Below are positions 49,674 through 59,082 of a stretch of DNA of 64,000 nucleotides, piece after piece; within the stretch, counting starts at the first letter, position 1; each line of letters opens with the position of its first letter. The notes under the pieces are model-generated. The model did no database searches. It was not told the origin of the DNA and was given only the letters and a program-made list of their open reading frames with translations. The DNA lies in NCBI RefSeq assembly GCF_017603965.1, contig NZ_CP071955.1, forward strand, positions 3,567,501 to 3,631,500, written 5' to 3'. The stretch is from Xanthomonas fragariae (GTDB lineage: Bacteria > Pseudomonadota > Gammaproteobacteria > Xanthomonadales > Xanthomonadaceae). Both the position numbers and the translations under genes were made by a program.

Positions 49674-50341
49674 CGCACTGCATCCACCGCTGCGCGCATC
49701 TGCGCGATCACGTCGGCATAGTCGGGCGCGTTGAAAATCGCCGAGCCGGCGACAAAGGTATCGGCACCGGCTGCAGCAATTGCGCCAATATTGTCGGCCT
49801 TGACTCCGCCATCGATCTCCAGCCGGATCGGCTTGCCCAGCGCGTCGATCTTCGTGCGGATGGCACGCAGCTTGTCCAGCGCCGAGGGAATGAAGGCTTG
49901 CCCGCCGAAGCCGGGGTTGACCGACATCACCAGCACCAGATCCAGCTCTGGCAGCACCCACTCCAGGATATCCACCGGCGTGGCCGGGTTGAGCACCAAC
50001 CCGGCCTGACAGCCATGCGACTTGATCAGCTGGATGGTGCGGTGCACGTGGCGGCTGGCTTCGGGATGGAAGCTGATGGTGGTGGCGCCGGCGTCGGCGA
50101 AATCCGGCACGATGCGGTCCACCGGCTCAACCATCAGGTGCACGTCGATCGGCGCGGCGATGCCGTGCTTGCGCAACGCCTGGCACACCATCGGACCGAT
50201 GGTGAGGTTGGGCACGTAGTGGTTGTCCATCACGTCGAAGTGCACCCAGTCGGCGCCGGCCTGCAGAACGTTGTTCACCTCTTCGCCCAGACGGGCAAAA
50301 TCGGCGGACAGGATGGACGGGGCGATCGCCGTCGGTTGCAT
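49670..50341 (-). CDS. rpe: Ribulose-phosphate 3-epimerase
   Basis: 223 residues; interconverts ribulose-5-P and xylulose-5-[41 protein letters not shown] (metal-binding His and Asp), [13 protein letters not shown] [40 protein letters not shown] and [20 protein letters not shown] are canonical. It heads the minus-strand run GNAT, yegS, trpE, and in gammaproteobacteria rpe often lies near trp genes. Confidence 0.97.
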   Translation of the reverse strand: MQPTAIAPSILSADFARLGEEVNNVLQAGADWVHFDVMDNHYVPNLTIGPMVCQALRKHGIAAPIDVHLMVEPVDRIVPDFADAGATTISFHPEASRHVHRTIQLIKSHGCQAGLVLNPATPVDILEWVLPELDLVLVMSVNPGFGGQAFIPSALDKLRAIRTKIDALGKPIRLEIDGGVKADNIGAIAAAGADTFVAGSAIFNAPDYADVIAQMRAAVDAVR

Positions 50342-50463
50342 ATGGGCAGCTCGTCAAAGAACGGAAGCCGCATTGTCGCAGGCGGGCAAAGCCGGTGCAT
50401 CCGCAACGGTCGAACCGGCGTATGCACTTGACCGGCGCACCGCGCCTTTTGAAAGGACACCGC

Positions 50464-51303
50464 ATGAAGACCACCACGCTCGCCTCTGCCGCGTTCGTCC
50501 TGTTGGCCCTCACTCCGGCGGCCTGGGCGCAATCCGGCCCGGCCGACTGGTCCGGTTTCTCGATCGGCGCCAATGTCGGCGGCGCCGATCTCAGCGGCGT
50601 CTCCGGCGGCCGCTTAGGCTTCGACACCAATCTGGACGGTCGCGAAGGCGACCAGGTCATTACCGCCACCGGTGCAGATGCGTTCTCGCCCGGGTTCTGC
50701 GGCGGCGCCGCCGCCGGACGCACACCGGCCAGCGGCTGCAGCAAGGACAAGGGCGGTGTCGAATACGGTGCACGGCTGGGTTACGACTGGCAAGCCGGCA
50801 ACTGGGTCTACGGCGTGGTGGCCGAATACACTCGCAACGATCTACGCGATAGCGTCAGCGCCTTCAGCACCACCCCGGCGTTCTACACCTTCACCCGCCA
50901 GCTCAACCGCACCGCCGCACTGCGCGGCCGCATCGGCCATGCGTTCGGCGAACAAGGCGATTACCTCGCCTATTTCACCGCCGGCGTGGCACGTGGCGAG
51001 TTCGACCACAGCTTCTCCAGCAGCAACGCCGCCAACAGCTTTACCAGCAGTGGTGGCGACAGCGCCGACGGCTATCAGGCCGGTCTGGGCCTGCAGCGCC
51101 GCTTGAGCGACAACGTCTCGGTAGGCGTGGAATACCTGTTCACCCGTCTGCAGGATGAAGACACCCGCGTGCGCGTTGGACCGGGCACTGCGCCAGCGAC
51201 CAACCCGTTCCTGCGCGTCAATCCGGCCGGCACCGATCTGCGTCGAAGCGATACCGACTTTTCGTCGAATGCGGTGCGGCTGACGGCGACGTACCGTTTC
51301 TGA
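50464..51303 (+). CDS. Outer-membrane beta-barrel (opacity-type porin family) protein
   Basis: 279 residues with a clear signal peptide (MKTTTLASAAFVLLALTPAA, cleavage near WAQ). The start contains DWSGFSIGANVGGADLSGV, and alternating strands end in NAVRLTATYRF, the terminal aromatic needed for outer-membrane insertion. GVEYGARLGYDWQAGNWVYG and NVSVGVEYLFTRLQ are typical of OmpA/Omp25-like small barrels. There is no peptidoglycan-binding domain. Function (surface structure or adhesion) cannot be told from sequence. Confidence 0.85.
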   Translation: MKTTTLASAAFVLLALTPAAWAQSGPADWSGFSIGANVGGADLSGVSGGRLGFDTNLDGREGDQVITATGADAFSPGFCGGAAAGRTPASGCSKDKGGVEYGARLGYDWQAGNWVYGVVAEYTRNDLRDSVSAFSTTPAFYTFTRQLNRTAALRGRIGHAFGEQGDYLAYFTAGVARGEFDHSFSSSNAANSFTSSGGDSADGYQAGLGLQRRLSDNVSVGVEYLFTRLQDEDTRVRVGPGTAPATNPFLRVNPAGTDLRRSDTDFSSNAVRLTATYRF

Positions 51304-51348
51304 GTTTTGGTGTCTGCGTGTCGACCCCTAAACCGGTCAGGCGTTTTA

Positions 51349-51469
51349 GAGCGGCTAACAAAACGACTGCGCTCACCGTCAGGCGGGCGCGGCCGGTGCT
51401 CGGAATCGGCATGTACTGCGCGCCGTCCGCACCCACCTGACGACTCTCGCTACGTTTTGTTAGCCGCTC
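51349..51469 (-). mobile_element. MITE copy 8 (121 bp), inverted orientation
   Basis: Same ends as the other copies, but the interior runs the other way: GACTGCGCTCACCG follows the left end and CTACGTTTTGTTAGCC closes the right. Flanks do not match (TTA at 51346-51348, TAA at 51470-51472). About 20 bases of core are missing. Confidence 0.92.
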
Positions 51470-51548
51470 TAAGTGCATCGATGCCAGCTTCGATCCAGCA
51501 GCAGGTTGCCGCACTGCCTGCTGCAGATACCAGATACGCATCCTTCAA

Positions 51549-51878
51549 TTAGCGTTTGCGCAATCGCTGGATGCGGTCGTAGGCGGCGTTGATCTGGCTG
51601 GCTTTTTTCTCGGCCTGCCGGCGTGCTTCCGGGTCGGCATTGATCACCTTGTCGGGGTGGTAGCGCGACATCAACCGGCGATAGGCCAAATCGATCTCGG
51701 CGGTGGTGGCGTCCGGCTCCAGCCCCAGCGGTTCATACGGGTTTTCCGCACGACGCTTGAACCAGCCGGCGTCCACCGCGTGCCCAATCGCCAGGCCGAT
51801 CATCAGCCCCACTACCGGTGCCCCGCGGAACAGTAAGGCACCAGCGAGTGCACCGAGCAGTTTTCCGTACCAGGACAT
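51549..51878 (-). CDS. Membrane-anchored J-domain protein
   Basis: 109 residues from MSWYGKLLGALAGALLFRGA; an ATG two codons upstream is possible. An N-terminal hydrophobic segment (PVVGLMIGLAIGHAVDAGWF) precedes a C-terminal J domain: NPYEPLGLEPDATTAEIDLA, YRRLMSRYHPDKV with the HPD motif, and ASQINAAYDRIQRLRKR. The layout resembles the C-terminal half of DjlA without the TerB part. It probably recruits DnaK at the inner membrane. Confidence 0.88.
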   Translation of the reverse strand: MSWYGKLLGALAGALLFRGAPVVGLMIGLAIGHAVDAGWFKRRAENPYEPLGLEPDATTAEIDLAYRRLMSRYHPDKVINADPEARRQAEKKASQINAAYDRIQRLRKR

Positions 51879-52084
51879 AGGCAATCGGGGCGGGGAGGCT
51901 GGTTGGCGATCTTACCCGAACGCACGCCCGTCTTGACCGCCAGGGCGTGCACAGCGACTGCCCGGCTGACTCCAGTCAATCCAGCGGAACGCGCCGAAGC
52001 GCCGTACACTACGCGGCCCGCTGCCCACCCGCGGGCCCGCCGGGTCCCGGGGACAGCGTCATTGCGACGTCCTTAGGAGTGCCT

Positions 52085-53011
52085 GTGTCGACCACGCTGT
52101 TGCAATCCGATCTGCCCGGCCTGCCGTTGCGTCACCGTGGCAAGGTCCGCGATGTCTTCGACATTCCCCGCGAGCGCCTGCCCGCCAATGCGCCTGCCGG
52201 CGACTATCTGTTGATGGTGGCGACCGACCGTCTGTCTGCGTTCGACGTGGTGCTGCCGGACCCGATTCCCGGCAAGGGCGAGATGCTCTGCCAAGTGTCC
52301 AACTTCTGGTTCCACAAGACCGAACACCTGATGCCCAACCACTTGGTCGACATCACGGTGGATCAGGTGCTGCCCGAGGGCGTGGACCCGGCGTTGTACG
52401 CCAAACGCGCGGTGGTCACCCGCAAGCTCAAGCCGGTGCCGGTGGAGGCGATCGCACGTGGGTATCTGATCGGCAGCGGCTGGAAGGATTATCAGCGCAC
52501 CGGCAAGATCAGCGGCATCGAATTGCCCGACGGCCTGCGTCAGGCCCAGAAACTTCCCGAGCCGATCTTTACCCCCTCGACCAAGGCCGCCGTCGGCGAC
52601 CATGATGAGAACATCGACTTCGATGCGATGGTCAAGACCGTCGGAGCCGAACTGGCCGAGCGCGTGCGCGATGCCACGTTGCGTATCTACCGTTTTGCCG
52701 CCGATTACGCGGCCGAATGCGGCATTCTGCTGGCCGATACCAAGTTCGAATTCGGCACCGACGCCGATGGCCGCCTCTACATCATGGACGAGATGCTGAC
52801 CCCGGACTCCTCACGTTACTGGCCAGCCGACCAGTACGAACTGGGCACCAGCCCGCCGAGCTACGACAAGCAGTTCGTCCGCGATTATCTGGAAACCCTG
52901 GACTGGGGAAAAACCGCACCTGGCCCGAGCTTGCCGGCCGAGGTGATCGAACGCACGCGGGCGAAATATGCTGAGGCACTGCAACGGCTGGCAAATATTT
53001 CGGTTGGTTGA
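52085..53011 (+). CDS. purC: SAICAR synthase
   Basis: 308 residues; joins CAIR and aspartate in purine synthesis. The start is GTG at 52085, supported by AGGAG five bases upstream. [60 protein letters not shown] and [20 protein letters not shown] are conserved. The length fits the larger yeast-like class found in Xanthomonas. A wobble hairpin follows at 53019-53043. Confidence 0.97.
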   Translation: MSTTLLQSDLPGLPLRHRGKVRDVFDIPRERLPANAPAGDYLLMVATDRLSAFDVVLPDPIPGKGEMLCQVSNFWFHKTEHLMPNHLVDITVDQVLPEGVDPALYAKRAVVTRKLKPVPVEAIARGYLIGSGWKDYQRTGKISGIELPDGLRQAQKLPEPIFTPSTKAAVGDHDENIDFDAMVKTVGAELAERVRDATLRIYRFAADYAAECGILLADTKFEFGTDADGRLYIMDEMLTPDSSRYWPADQYELGTSPPSYDKQFVRDYLETLDWGKTAPGPSLPAEVIERTRAKYAEALQRLANISVG

Positions 53012-53341
53012 TGGTTGGAGCCTGCGCACTGATTGTGCAGGCTGAAGACCATGGTGCGTGTGCAGATGCCACGCACCTAATACACAGACCGCCTGCTGCG
53101 CAGCATTATGCATACGGCATCGATAGCAACGAGATGATGCTGCGCCATGGAACGATCACTGCGATGCGCTCCACAACGCAACGTGTCGGGGCGCACTGAA
53201 CGCATCACCACTGTAATTCTTACTCATGGATTGTAGTGGGCTGTGCGAGGTTGGCTGCTGGCACCGCTGCGGTGTTGGCAAATCGCGCGCCCGCCGATGC
53301 CTTCATCGCGCGCGACAGCATTATCGATGCCGATGGTACCG
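53012..53341. other. Region after purC with hairpin and decayed sequence
   Basis: A hairpin at 53019-53043 (AGCCTGCGCA / TGTGCAGGCT) without a T run may mark the purC mRNA end. Around 53245-53330 a frame reads RLAAGTAAVLANRAPADAFI, which could be a remnant of the signal and propeptide of the metalloprotease that follows, but this is unsure. Confidence 0.4.
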
Positions 53342-53855
53342 ATTTCCGACATCCTGGGCACGATGGTGGCGTACTACGCCAACAACAGCGCGCAGCCTGG
53401 TGATTAGCTGATTGGCGAGAAAATCGCGCCCGGCAACGGCAACGGCACACTGGCATTGCGCTACATGTTCAAGCCCAGCCTGGATGGCGATTCGCCGGAC
53501 TGCTACAGCAGCGCCCTGGACTCGCTCAACGTGCACTACAGCTCGGGCGTGGCCAATCACTTCTATTATCTATTGGCCGAAGGCGCAGTGGTGCCGAGCG
53601 GCTTCGGTTCGGGCACGAGTTGGAACGTGACGCAGGCCGATTCGGTCTACAACGGCAATACCGCGTTGACGGCGACCGGACGCGCCGCGGCCAGCCGCAT
53701 CTGGCACCACGCATTGACGGTCGATATGACTTCCTGGACCAATGACGCGGCAGCACGCCGGGCAACGTTGTGTGCGGCCACCGAATCTGTATGGCAGCGC
53801 CTCCAGGCAGTACCGCGCGGTTGCGGCCGCACGGAGCGCGGTGTCGGTGAACTGA
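53342..53855 (+). pseudogene. C-terminal relic of an M4 (thermolysin-family) metalloprotease
   Basis: ISDILGTMVAYYANNSAQPG then, after a TAG at 53405-53407 where the family has Trp, LIGEKIAPGNGNGTLALRYM, FKPSLDGDSPDCYSSALDSL, NVHYSSGVANHFYYLLAEGA and NTALTATGRAAASRIWHHAL match the C-terminal domain of secreted M4 proteases, including the histidine-bearing HYSSGVANH. Near 53785 the frame shifts and ends as LYGSASRQYRAVAAARSAVS with a stop at 53853. The HEXXH catalytic helix and everything before it are missing, so the gene is dead. Confidence 0.85.
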
Positions 53856-53955
53856 TGTGCCCGCGCCCCTCGCCACGTGATCGACGCGTGGCGAGGGGCG
53901 TGGCTGCCACAGCACCATCGGCGCGCGTATGCTTGGGTCATTCCTGGGAGAGAAC

Positions 53956-54441
53956 ATGACCGAACGCAGCACGACCGCGCGACCGATCGACCGCTATTTC
54001 GCCAGTTATTCCGACGATCATCAAAACACGACCAATCAGCAGATTCATGTGCTGGCGGTGCCGGCGGTTTTGTGGTCGGTCGTAGCGTTGCTGTGGTGCA
54101 TTCCGGTCGGCGGCACTTTGTTCACCAGTGGCATCTGGGCGGCGCTGTCGATGTTCGCGGCATGGTCGTATTACAACCGGCTGTCGCGCCGGCTCGGGCT
54201 GGGAATGCTGGGGATCTTCTTTTTCTTCGGCTGCCTGTGCCGACTGATCGAAGGCAGGATCGGGCTGACCGGACTGTTCGCTGCGGCGCTGACGGTCTTC
54301 GTACTGGCATGGATTGCGCAGTTCGTCGGTCACACGATCGAAGGCCGCAAGCCGAGCTTTTTGACCGATCTAACGTATCTGCTGATCGGGCCGATCTGGT
54401 TATTGGCCAAGTTGTATCGTCAGCTGCGCTGGCGATATTAG
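53956..54441 (+). CDS. Mpo1-like (DUF962) membrane protein
   Basis: 161 residues from MTERSTTARPIDRYFASYSD. HQNTTNQQIHVLAVPAVLWS carries the conserved H-x(n)-N-x(2)-x-H pattern, and WIAQFVGHTIEGRKPSFLTD the second histidine motif of the DUF962 family. Four membrane helices. The yeast member Mpo1 is an Fe-dependent dioxygenase of 2-hydroxy fatty acids; similar histidines here make that chemistry possible but not proven. GGGAGAG precedes the start. Confidence 0.87.
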   Translation: MTERSTTARPIDRYFASYSDDHQNTTNQQIHVLAVPAVLWSVVALLWCIPVGGTLFTSGIWAALSMFAAWSYYNRLSRRLGLGMLGIFFFFGCLCRLIEGRIGLTGLFAAALTVFVLAWIAQFVGHTIEGRKPSFLTDLTYLLIGPIWLLAKLYRQLRWRY

Positions 54442-54460
54442 GATCCACTGACAGGCCGAA

Positions 54461-54600
54461 GAGTGGCTAACAAAACCTAGCGAGCAGTCGCCAGATGGGT
54501 GCGGATGGCGCGGAGCAACCGCAGTGTAAAGTGGTACATGCCGATTCCGAGCGGCGGCCGCGCCGCCTGGCGGCGAGCCCAGTCGTTTTGATAGCCACTC
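54461..54600 (+). mobile_element. MITE copy 9 (140 bp), diverged
   Basis: Ends GAGTGGCTAACAAAAC and GTTTTGATAGCCACTC, the GTGG/CCAC variant at both ends, with one extra change. Flanks GAA (54458-54460) and CAA (54601-54603) are degraded or were never TNA. It carries more substitutions than the other copies and is probably older. Confidence 0.85.
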
Positions 54601-54809
54601 CAAGTGCGAGCGCCAATTGCGCGATCGTGCTGCCTGGCGGCAGGGACTGCTCGACCAGTGCGATCCCTGCCCATCACCTGCATCTACCAATCACTGCTTG
54701 CTAGGGTTACCGGCCGCGGATGAACGCATGCGCTCGGCCGGTGCGATCAGTCGAAGTTGGGGCGGCGCACTACGCAGGTCTTCAAAGCAGGTAGACGTCC
54801 AAGCAGGCG

Positions 54810-55712
54810 TCACTCACCAATACCGAGCTCTTCCGGCAATGGCCGAAACGCACGCGGTGCATAGCCGAAATCGCGGCGTGCCGGTCCCAGATCGAACACC
54901 AAGTCATCGCGCATGCGCTGCAGCGCGGCGGCATTCATGCCAGGCAGCCACCCCAGGCGTTGCACAACGGTGAGCGCAAATCCAAACAGGCGCGGCTGCA
55001 CCCGATACAGCCGCGCAGGCCGTGGCAGCGCTTCGAGCACGCGCTGCACCATTTGGGTGTAAGCCAACACCTCACCACCGCCCACCGCATAACTGCGCTG
55101 CTGGGTGGCCGGCTGGGTGACCACTGCCAATGCGGCACTGGCCAGATCGTCCACATGCACCGGCTGACGCAGGCCGGTGGCGTTGGCCGGCAGCACGAAG
55201 GCGCCGGTGCGCTGCGCCAGCCCGGCGATGCGGGTGAGCGTAAGGTCGCGTCCGGCGCCGTAAACCAGCGTCGGGCGCAGCACGGTTGCGGTCGCGCCGC
55301 GCGCCTGGGCCACGGAAAACAGGGCTTGTTCGGCGGTGGCAAGGCGCTGAGCCAGATCGCGCTCGGCCGCGTCGATCGAATGTTGCTTGACCTCCACGCT
55401 GGTCGAGCCGAACGCCACGATGCGCGGCGCCAGCACCGGGTTTTCCGCATACCAACGTGCGAAATGATCCAGCGGGCCGCAGCTGAAGATCACCTCGAAG
55501 GCTGCACCGGCTGCCGTCGGCACGGCTAGATCGCCCTGTCGCCAGATCAGCCCGGAGCGCGCGGCACGCGGTTGACGCGACCATGCCGTCACTTGCCAAC
55601 CGCGGCTCAGCAGACGCATCAGCAGACGCTCGCCGATCTGCCCGCTGCCGCCGAAAACCAGGGCGCGTGGCGCAGATGCAGCGGTGGACGCAGGGGGATT
55701 GGCGGCGGTCAC
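54810..55712 (-). CDS. NAD(P)-dependent epimerase/dehydratase-like protein
   Basis: 300 residues from a GTG at 55712 (TAANPPASTAASAPRALVFG follows); the frame extends upstream to 55832 but without homology. ALVFGGSGQIGERLLMRLLS is the Rossmann nucleotide loop, AFGSTSVEVKQHS holds the Ser region, TVLRPTLVYGAGRDLT the RPxxxYGxG motif, and QPVHVDDLASAALAV the late conserved block. It resembles extended SDR proteins without an obvious catalytic YxxxK. Substrate unknown. Confidence 0.82.
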   Translation of the reverse strand: MTAANPPASTAASAPRALVFGGSGQIGERLLMRLLSRGWQVTAWSRQPRAARSGLIWRQGDLAVPTAAGAAFEVIFSCGPLDHFARWYAENPVLAPRIVAFGSTSVEVKQHSIDAAERDLAQRLATAEQALFSVAQARGATATVLRPTLVYGAGRDLTLTRIAGLAQRTGAFVLPANATGLRQPVHVDDLASAALAVVTQPATQQRSYAVGGGEVLAYTQMVQRVLEALPRPARLYRVQPRLFGFALTVVQRLGWLPGMNAAALQRMRDDLVFDLGPARRDFGYAPRAFRPLPEELGIGE

Positions 55713-55879
55713 GTGGCAGCTACGCGGCGATGAATGACTGCAGCATACCGAGTGCAGTACAGTGGTGCGAAGCCAATTCAGCGCGAATTTGGTCCCACGC
55801 TCAGCGACGACGTTGACGCGGACGTCAGTCAACGTTTTGTTAAGCTCCCTGGCCTGCTCGCGAATCTTGTGTTCCCTGC

Positions 55880-58708
55880 ATGTCTTTTTCGTTGGAAATC
55901 CTGCTCGCGCTGCCTTTCATCATGGCGGCCGCCGCCGCGCTGCTCTGGCGCACATCCCGTTCGATCACTGCGTGGTTGGCTGCGGCTGCGCCGTTGGCCG
56001 GGCTGCTGGTGCTGGCCCTGTTGACGCCAGCGGTGCTGCGCGGTGAGGTGATTGGCAGCGAACATGCATGGTTGCCGCAGATCGGCCTGATGTTCTCGCT
56101 ACGGCTCGATGGCCTGGCCTGGATGTTTGCGCTGCTGGTGCTGGGCATCGGCGCATTGGTGGTGATGTATGCGCATTACTACCTGAGCGCACGCGATAGC
56201 GCATCACGCTTTTTCGCTTATCTCATGCTGTTCATGGGTGCGATGCTCGGCATGGTGTTGTCGGGCAATCTGTTGCTGCTGATGGTGTTCTGGGAACTTA
56301 CCAGCATCAGTTCGTTCTTGTTGATCGGGTTTTGGTCGCATCGCAAGGATGCACGCGAAGGTGCGCGCATGGCCTTCGTGTTGACCGCTGGCGGTGGATT
56401 GGCATTGTTGGGCGGCGTGTTGATGATCGGCCGCATCGTCGGCAGTTTTCAGCTGGATGCAGTACTAGCTGCCGGCGATGCGATTCGCGCCAGCCCGCTG
56501 TACCCATATGCGTTGGGGCTGGTGCTGCTGGGGATTTTCACCAAGAGCGCGCAGTTCCCGTTCCATTTCTGGCTGCCTCACGCGATGGCCGCGCCCACGC
56601 CGGTGTCGGCATATCTGCATTCGGCCACCATGGTGAAGGCCGGCGTGTTCTTGCTGGCGCGCCTGCATCCTGCGCTGGCCGGCACCGATCTGTTTTTCTA
56701 CACGGTCACCAGTATCGGCGCGATCACGCTGTTGCTGGGCGCCTGGCACGCGATTTTTCAGCATGATCTCAAAGGTGTGCTGGCTTACTCGACCATCTCG
56801 CATCTGGGCCTGATCACGATGCTGTTTGGTTTGTCCACGCCGATGGCGATGGTGGCCGGCGTGTTCCATATCCTCAACCATGCCGTATTCAAGGCCTCGT
56901 TGTTCATGGCTGCCGGCATCATCGACCACGAGACCGGCACGCGCGACATGCGCAAGCTGGGCAATCTGCGCCGTTTGATGCCTGTCACCAGCGCGCTGGC
57001 GATTACCGCATCGCTGGCGATGGCGGGGGTTCCGCTGCTCAACGGCTTCTTGTCGAAGGAAATGTTCTTCGCCGTTGCGTTGGAGACCGAAGCGCCGCAG
57101 CTGATGCGCATTCTGGCGAGCATTGCTGCGCTGCTGGCCGGTCTGCTCGGCGTGGCCTACAGCTTGCGCTTTGTGCACGACACTTTCTTTGGCGAAGGCC
57201 CGCGCGATCTGGACACCGCGCCGCATGAGCCACCGGGCTGGATACGGATTCCGGTAGACGTGCTGGTACTCACGTGTGTGGCCGTCGGCATCGTGCCGGC
57301 GTGGACAGTGGCGCCGGTCTTGCGCGCCGGTGCAAGTGCAATTCTTGGCGGCATGCTGCCCGACTATAGCCTGGCGTTGTGGCATGGCTTCAACTGGCCG
57401 CTGGCGATGAGCGTCGCCGGCATGATCGGCGGCATGCTGTTGTACATGGCGCTGCGCCGCACGCTGGATCTGTACGCGATCCAGAACCGCTCGCCGGGCA
57501 AGGCCTTGTTCCAATGGAACCAGCGCGCGTTGTTCGCCGGCACCACACGCATGACCGATGCGGTCACCAACGGCAATCTGCAGCGCATGTTGATGTTGCT
57601 GGTGCTGAGCGCAGTGGTGGTTGCGCTGGTGCCGTTCCTGCAAGGCGGCACGCTGGCGGACTGGCCTGCGCCCACGCCGATGCCGTTGCTGGGTTGGATG
57701 GTGTGGCTGCTGATGATGGCATGTGCGCTGGGCAGCCTGTTCTTGTACCAGCAGCGCCTGCTGGCGGTACTGGTGCTAGGCGGCACCGGCCTGGCGGTCA
57801 GTTTGACCTTCGTGTTTTTGTCGGCGCCGGATCTGGCGCTGACGCAGTTGCTGGTGGAGATGGTGACGCTGGTGCTGATGTTGCTGGCGATGAATTATCT
57901 GCCCGAGCGGTCGTTGCCCGAGCGTGCACGGCTAGGCAAGATCCGTGATGCGTCGATCGCCATCTTCGGCGGTGCGGGCCTGGCGGCGTTGGCTTATACG
58001 TTGATGACACAGCCCAGCCGCACCGTTGCTGGCGAACTGCTGCAACGCGCGCTACCGGAAGCTTACGGGCGCAATGTGGTCAATGTGATCCTGGTGGATT
58101 TCCGCAGCTTCGATACCTTCGGCGAGATCACTGTGTTCGCGATTGCCGGGCTGGTGGTGCACGCCTTGCTGCGGCGCGCGCGCATGGCACCGGAGCGCAC
58201 CATGCCCGGGCCGCCGATCAAGTTGCCGGTGCCGGCCGATCTTGCGCAGATCATGTTTCCGCTGACGCTCACGGTGTCGTTGTTCCTGTTCCTGCGCGGC
58301 CACAACGCGCCTGGCGGTGGCTTTATCGCCGGCCTGGTGCTGGCGGTGTCGCTGCTGATGCAGTACGCGATCCAAGGCAACGCATCGGTGGAATCGCGCT
58401 TCGGCTTCGACTACATCCGCCTGATCGGTATCGGCCTGCTGTGCGCGCTGGTCAGCGGCGCCGGTTCGCTGGTGTTTGGCATGCCGTTTATGAGCAGCGG
58501 GCATCTGGAGATTCCATTACCGCTGTTGGGCGAGCTGGAAGTCGCCAGCGCGTTGGGCTTGGATATCGGCGTGTATCTGGTGGTGTTCGGTGCAGCGATG
58601 TTGATGCTGTCGATGATGGGCACGATCAAACCTTCGCGTACGCGCAGTTCGCAGCGCGGCGAGATCGACCCTACCCAACGTTCGACACGCACCGCGGAGC
58701 AGCATTGA
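55880..58708 (+). CDS. mnhA: Na+/H+ antiporter Mnh/Mrp, fused subunits A and B
   Basis: 942 residues. The first part, about 1-640, is the MrpA/NuoL-like transporter core: LLLMVFWELTSISSFLLIGF, KSAQFPFHFWLPHAMAAPTP, VSAYLHSATMVKAGVFLLAR and LKGVLAYSTISHLGLI. A DUF4040 segment (APDLALTQLLVEMVTLVLML) follows, then the MrpB part: NVVNVILVDFRSFDTFGEIT and LRGHNAPGGGFIAGLVLAVS. There is no separate mnhB, so this is the A-B fusion form. First gene of a six-gene operon; its stop overlaps the next ATG (TGATG). Confidence 0.95.
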   Translation: MSFSLEILLALPFIMAAAAALLWRTSRSITAWLAAAAPLAGLLVLALLTPAVLRGEVIGSEHAWLPQIGLMFSLRLDGLAWMFALLVLGIGALVVMYAHYYLSARDSASRFFAYLMLFMGAMLGMVLSGNLLLLMVFWELTSISSFLLIGFWSHRKDAREGARMAFVLTAGGGLALLGGVLMIGRIVGSFQLDAVLAAGDAIRASPLYPYALGLVLLGIFTKSAQFPFHFWLPHAMAAPTPVSAYLHSATMVKAGVFLLARLHPALAGTDLFFYTVTSIGAITLLLGAWHAIFQHDLKGVLAYSTISHLGLITMLFGLSTPMAMVAGVFHILNHAVFKASLFMAAGIIDHETGTRDMRKLGNLRRLMPVTSALAITASLAMAGVPLLNGFLSKEMFFAVALETEAPQLMRILASIAALLAGLLGVAYSLRFVHDTFFGEGPRDLDTAPHEPPGWIRIPVDVLVLTCVAVGIVPAWTVAPVLRAGASAILGGMLPDYSLALWHGFNWPLAMSVAGMIGGMLLYMALRRTLDLYAIQNRSPGKALFQWNQRALFAGTTRMTDAVTNGNLQRMLMLLVLSAVVVALVPFLQGGTLADWPAPTPMPLLGWMVWLLMMACALGSLFLYQQRLLAVLVLGGTGLAVSLTFVFLSAPDLALTQLLVEMVTLVLMLLAMNYLPERSLPERARLGKIRDASIAIFGGAGLAALAYTLMTQPSRTVAGELLQRALPEAYGRNVVNVILVDFRSFDTFGEITVFAIAGLVVHALLRRARMAPERTMPGPPIKLPVPADLAQIMFPLTLTVSLFLFLRGHNAPGGGFIAGLVLAVSLLMQYAIQGNASVESRFGFDYIRLIGIGLLCALVSGAGSLVFGMPFMSSGHLEIPLPLLGELEVASALGLDIGVYLVVFGAAMLMLSMMGTIKPSRTRSSQRGEIDPTQRSTRTAEQH

Positions 58709-59082
58709 TGGAATTGGCAGTGGCAAGCGCGATCGGCGTCCTTACCGCATTGGCAATCTATTTGCTGCTACGCGCGCGCAGTTTCGATGTGATTCTGGGA
58801 ATGACGTTCCTGTCGTACGCGACCAACCTGCTGATCTTCGCCGGTGGACGGCTGCGTAGCGGCCAGGCGCCGGTGTTGCGCGATGGTGTGCCCGCCGACC
58901 TGATGCATTCCACCGATCCGCTACCGCAAGCACTGGTGTTGACCGCGATCGTGATTGCATTTGCGATGACGGCGGTGAGCCTGGTGCTGGCGATCCGCAG
59001 CCGCAGCGACAACGGGAGCGATCATGTGGATGCACACGAAGATGCCGCCACCGGTGTGGATACACGCCAGGCGCGGCGATGA
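58708..59082 (+). CDS. mnhC: Na+/H+ antiporter subunit C
   Basis: 124 residues, NuoK-like with three helices. LAIYLLLRARSFDVILGMTF, LSYATNLLIFAGGRLRSGQA and DPLPQALVLTAIVIAFAMTA are the MnhC signature. It overlaps mnhA by one base and mnhD by four. The hydrophilic tail after AIRSRSDN is variable. Confidence 0.95.
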   Translation: MELAVASAIGVLTALAIYLLLRARSFDVILGMTFLSYATNLLIFAGGRLRSGQAPVLRDGVPADLMHSTDPLPQALVLTAIVIAFAMTAVSLVLAIRSRSDNGSDHVDAHEDAATGVDTRQARR

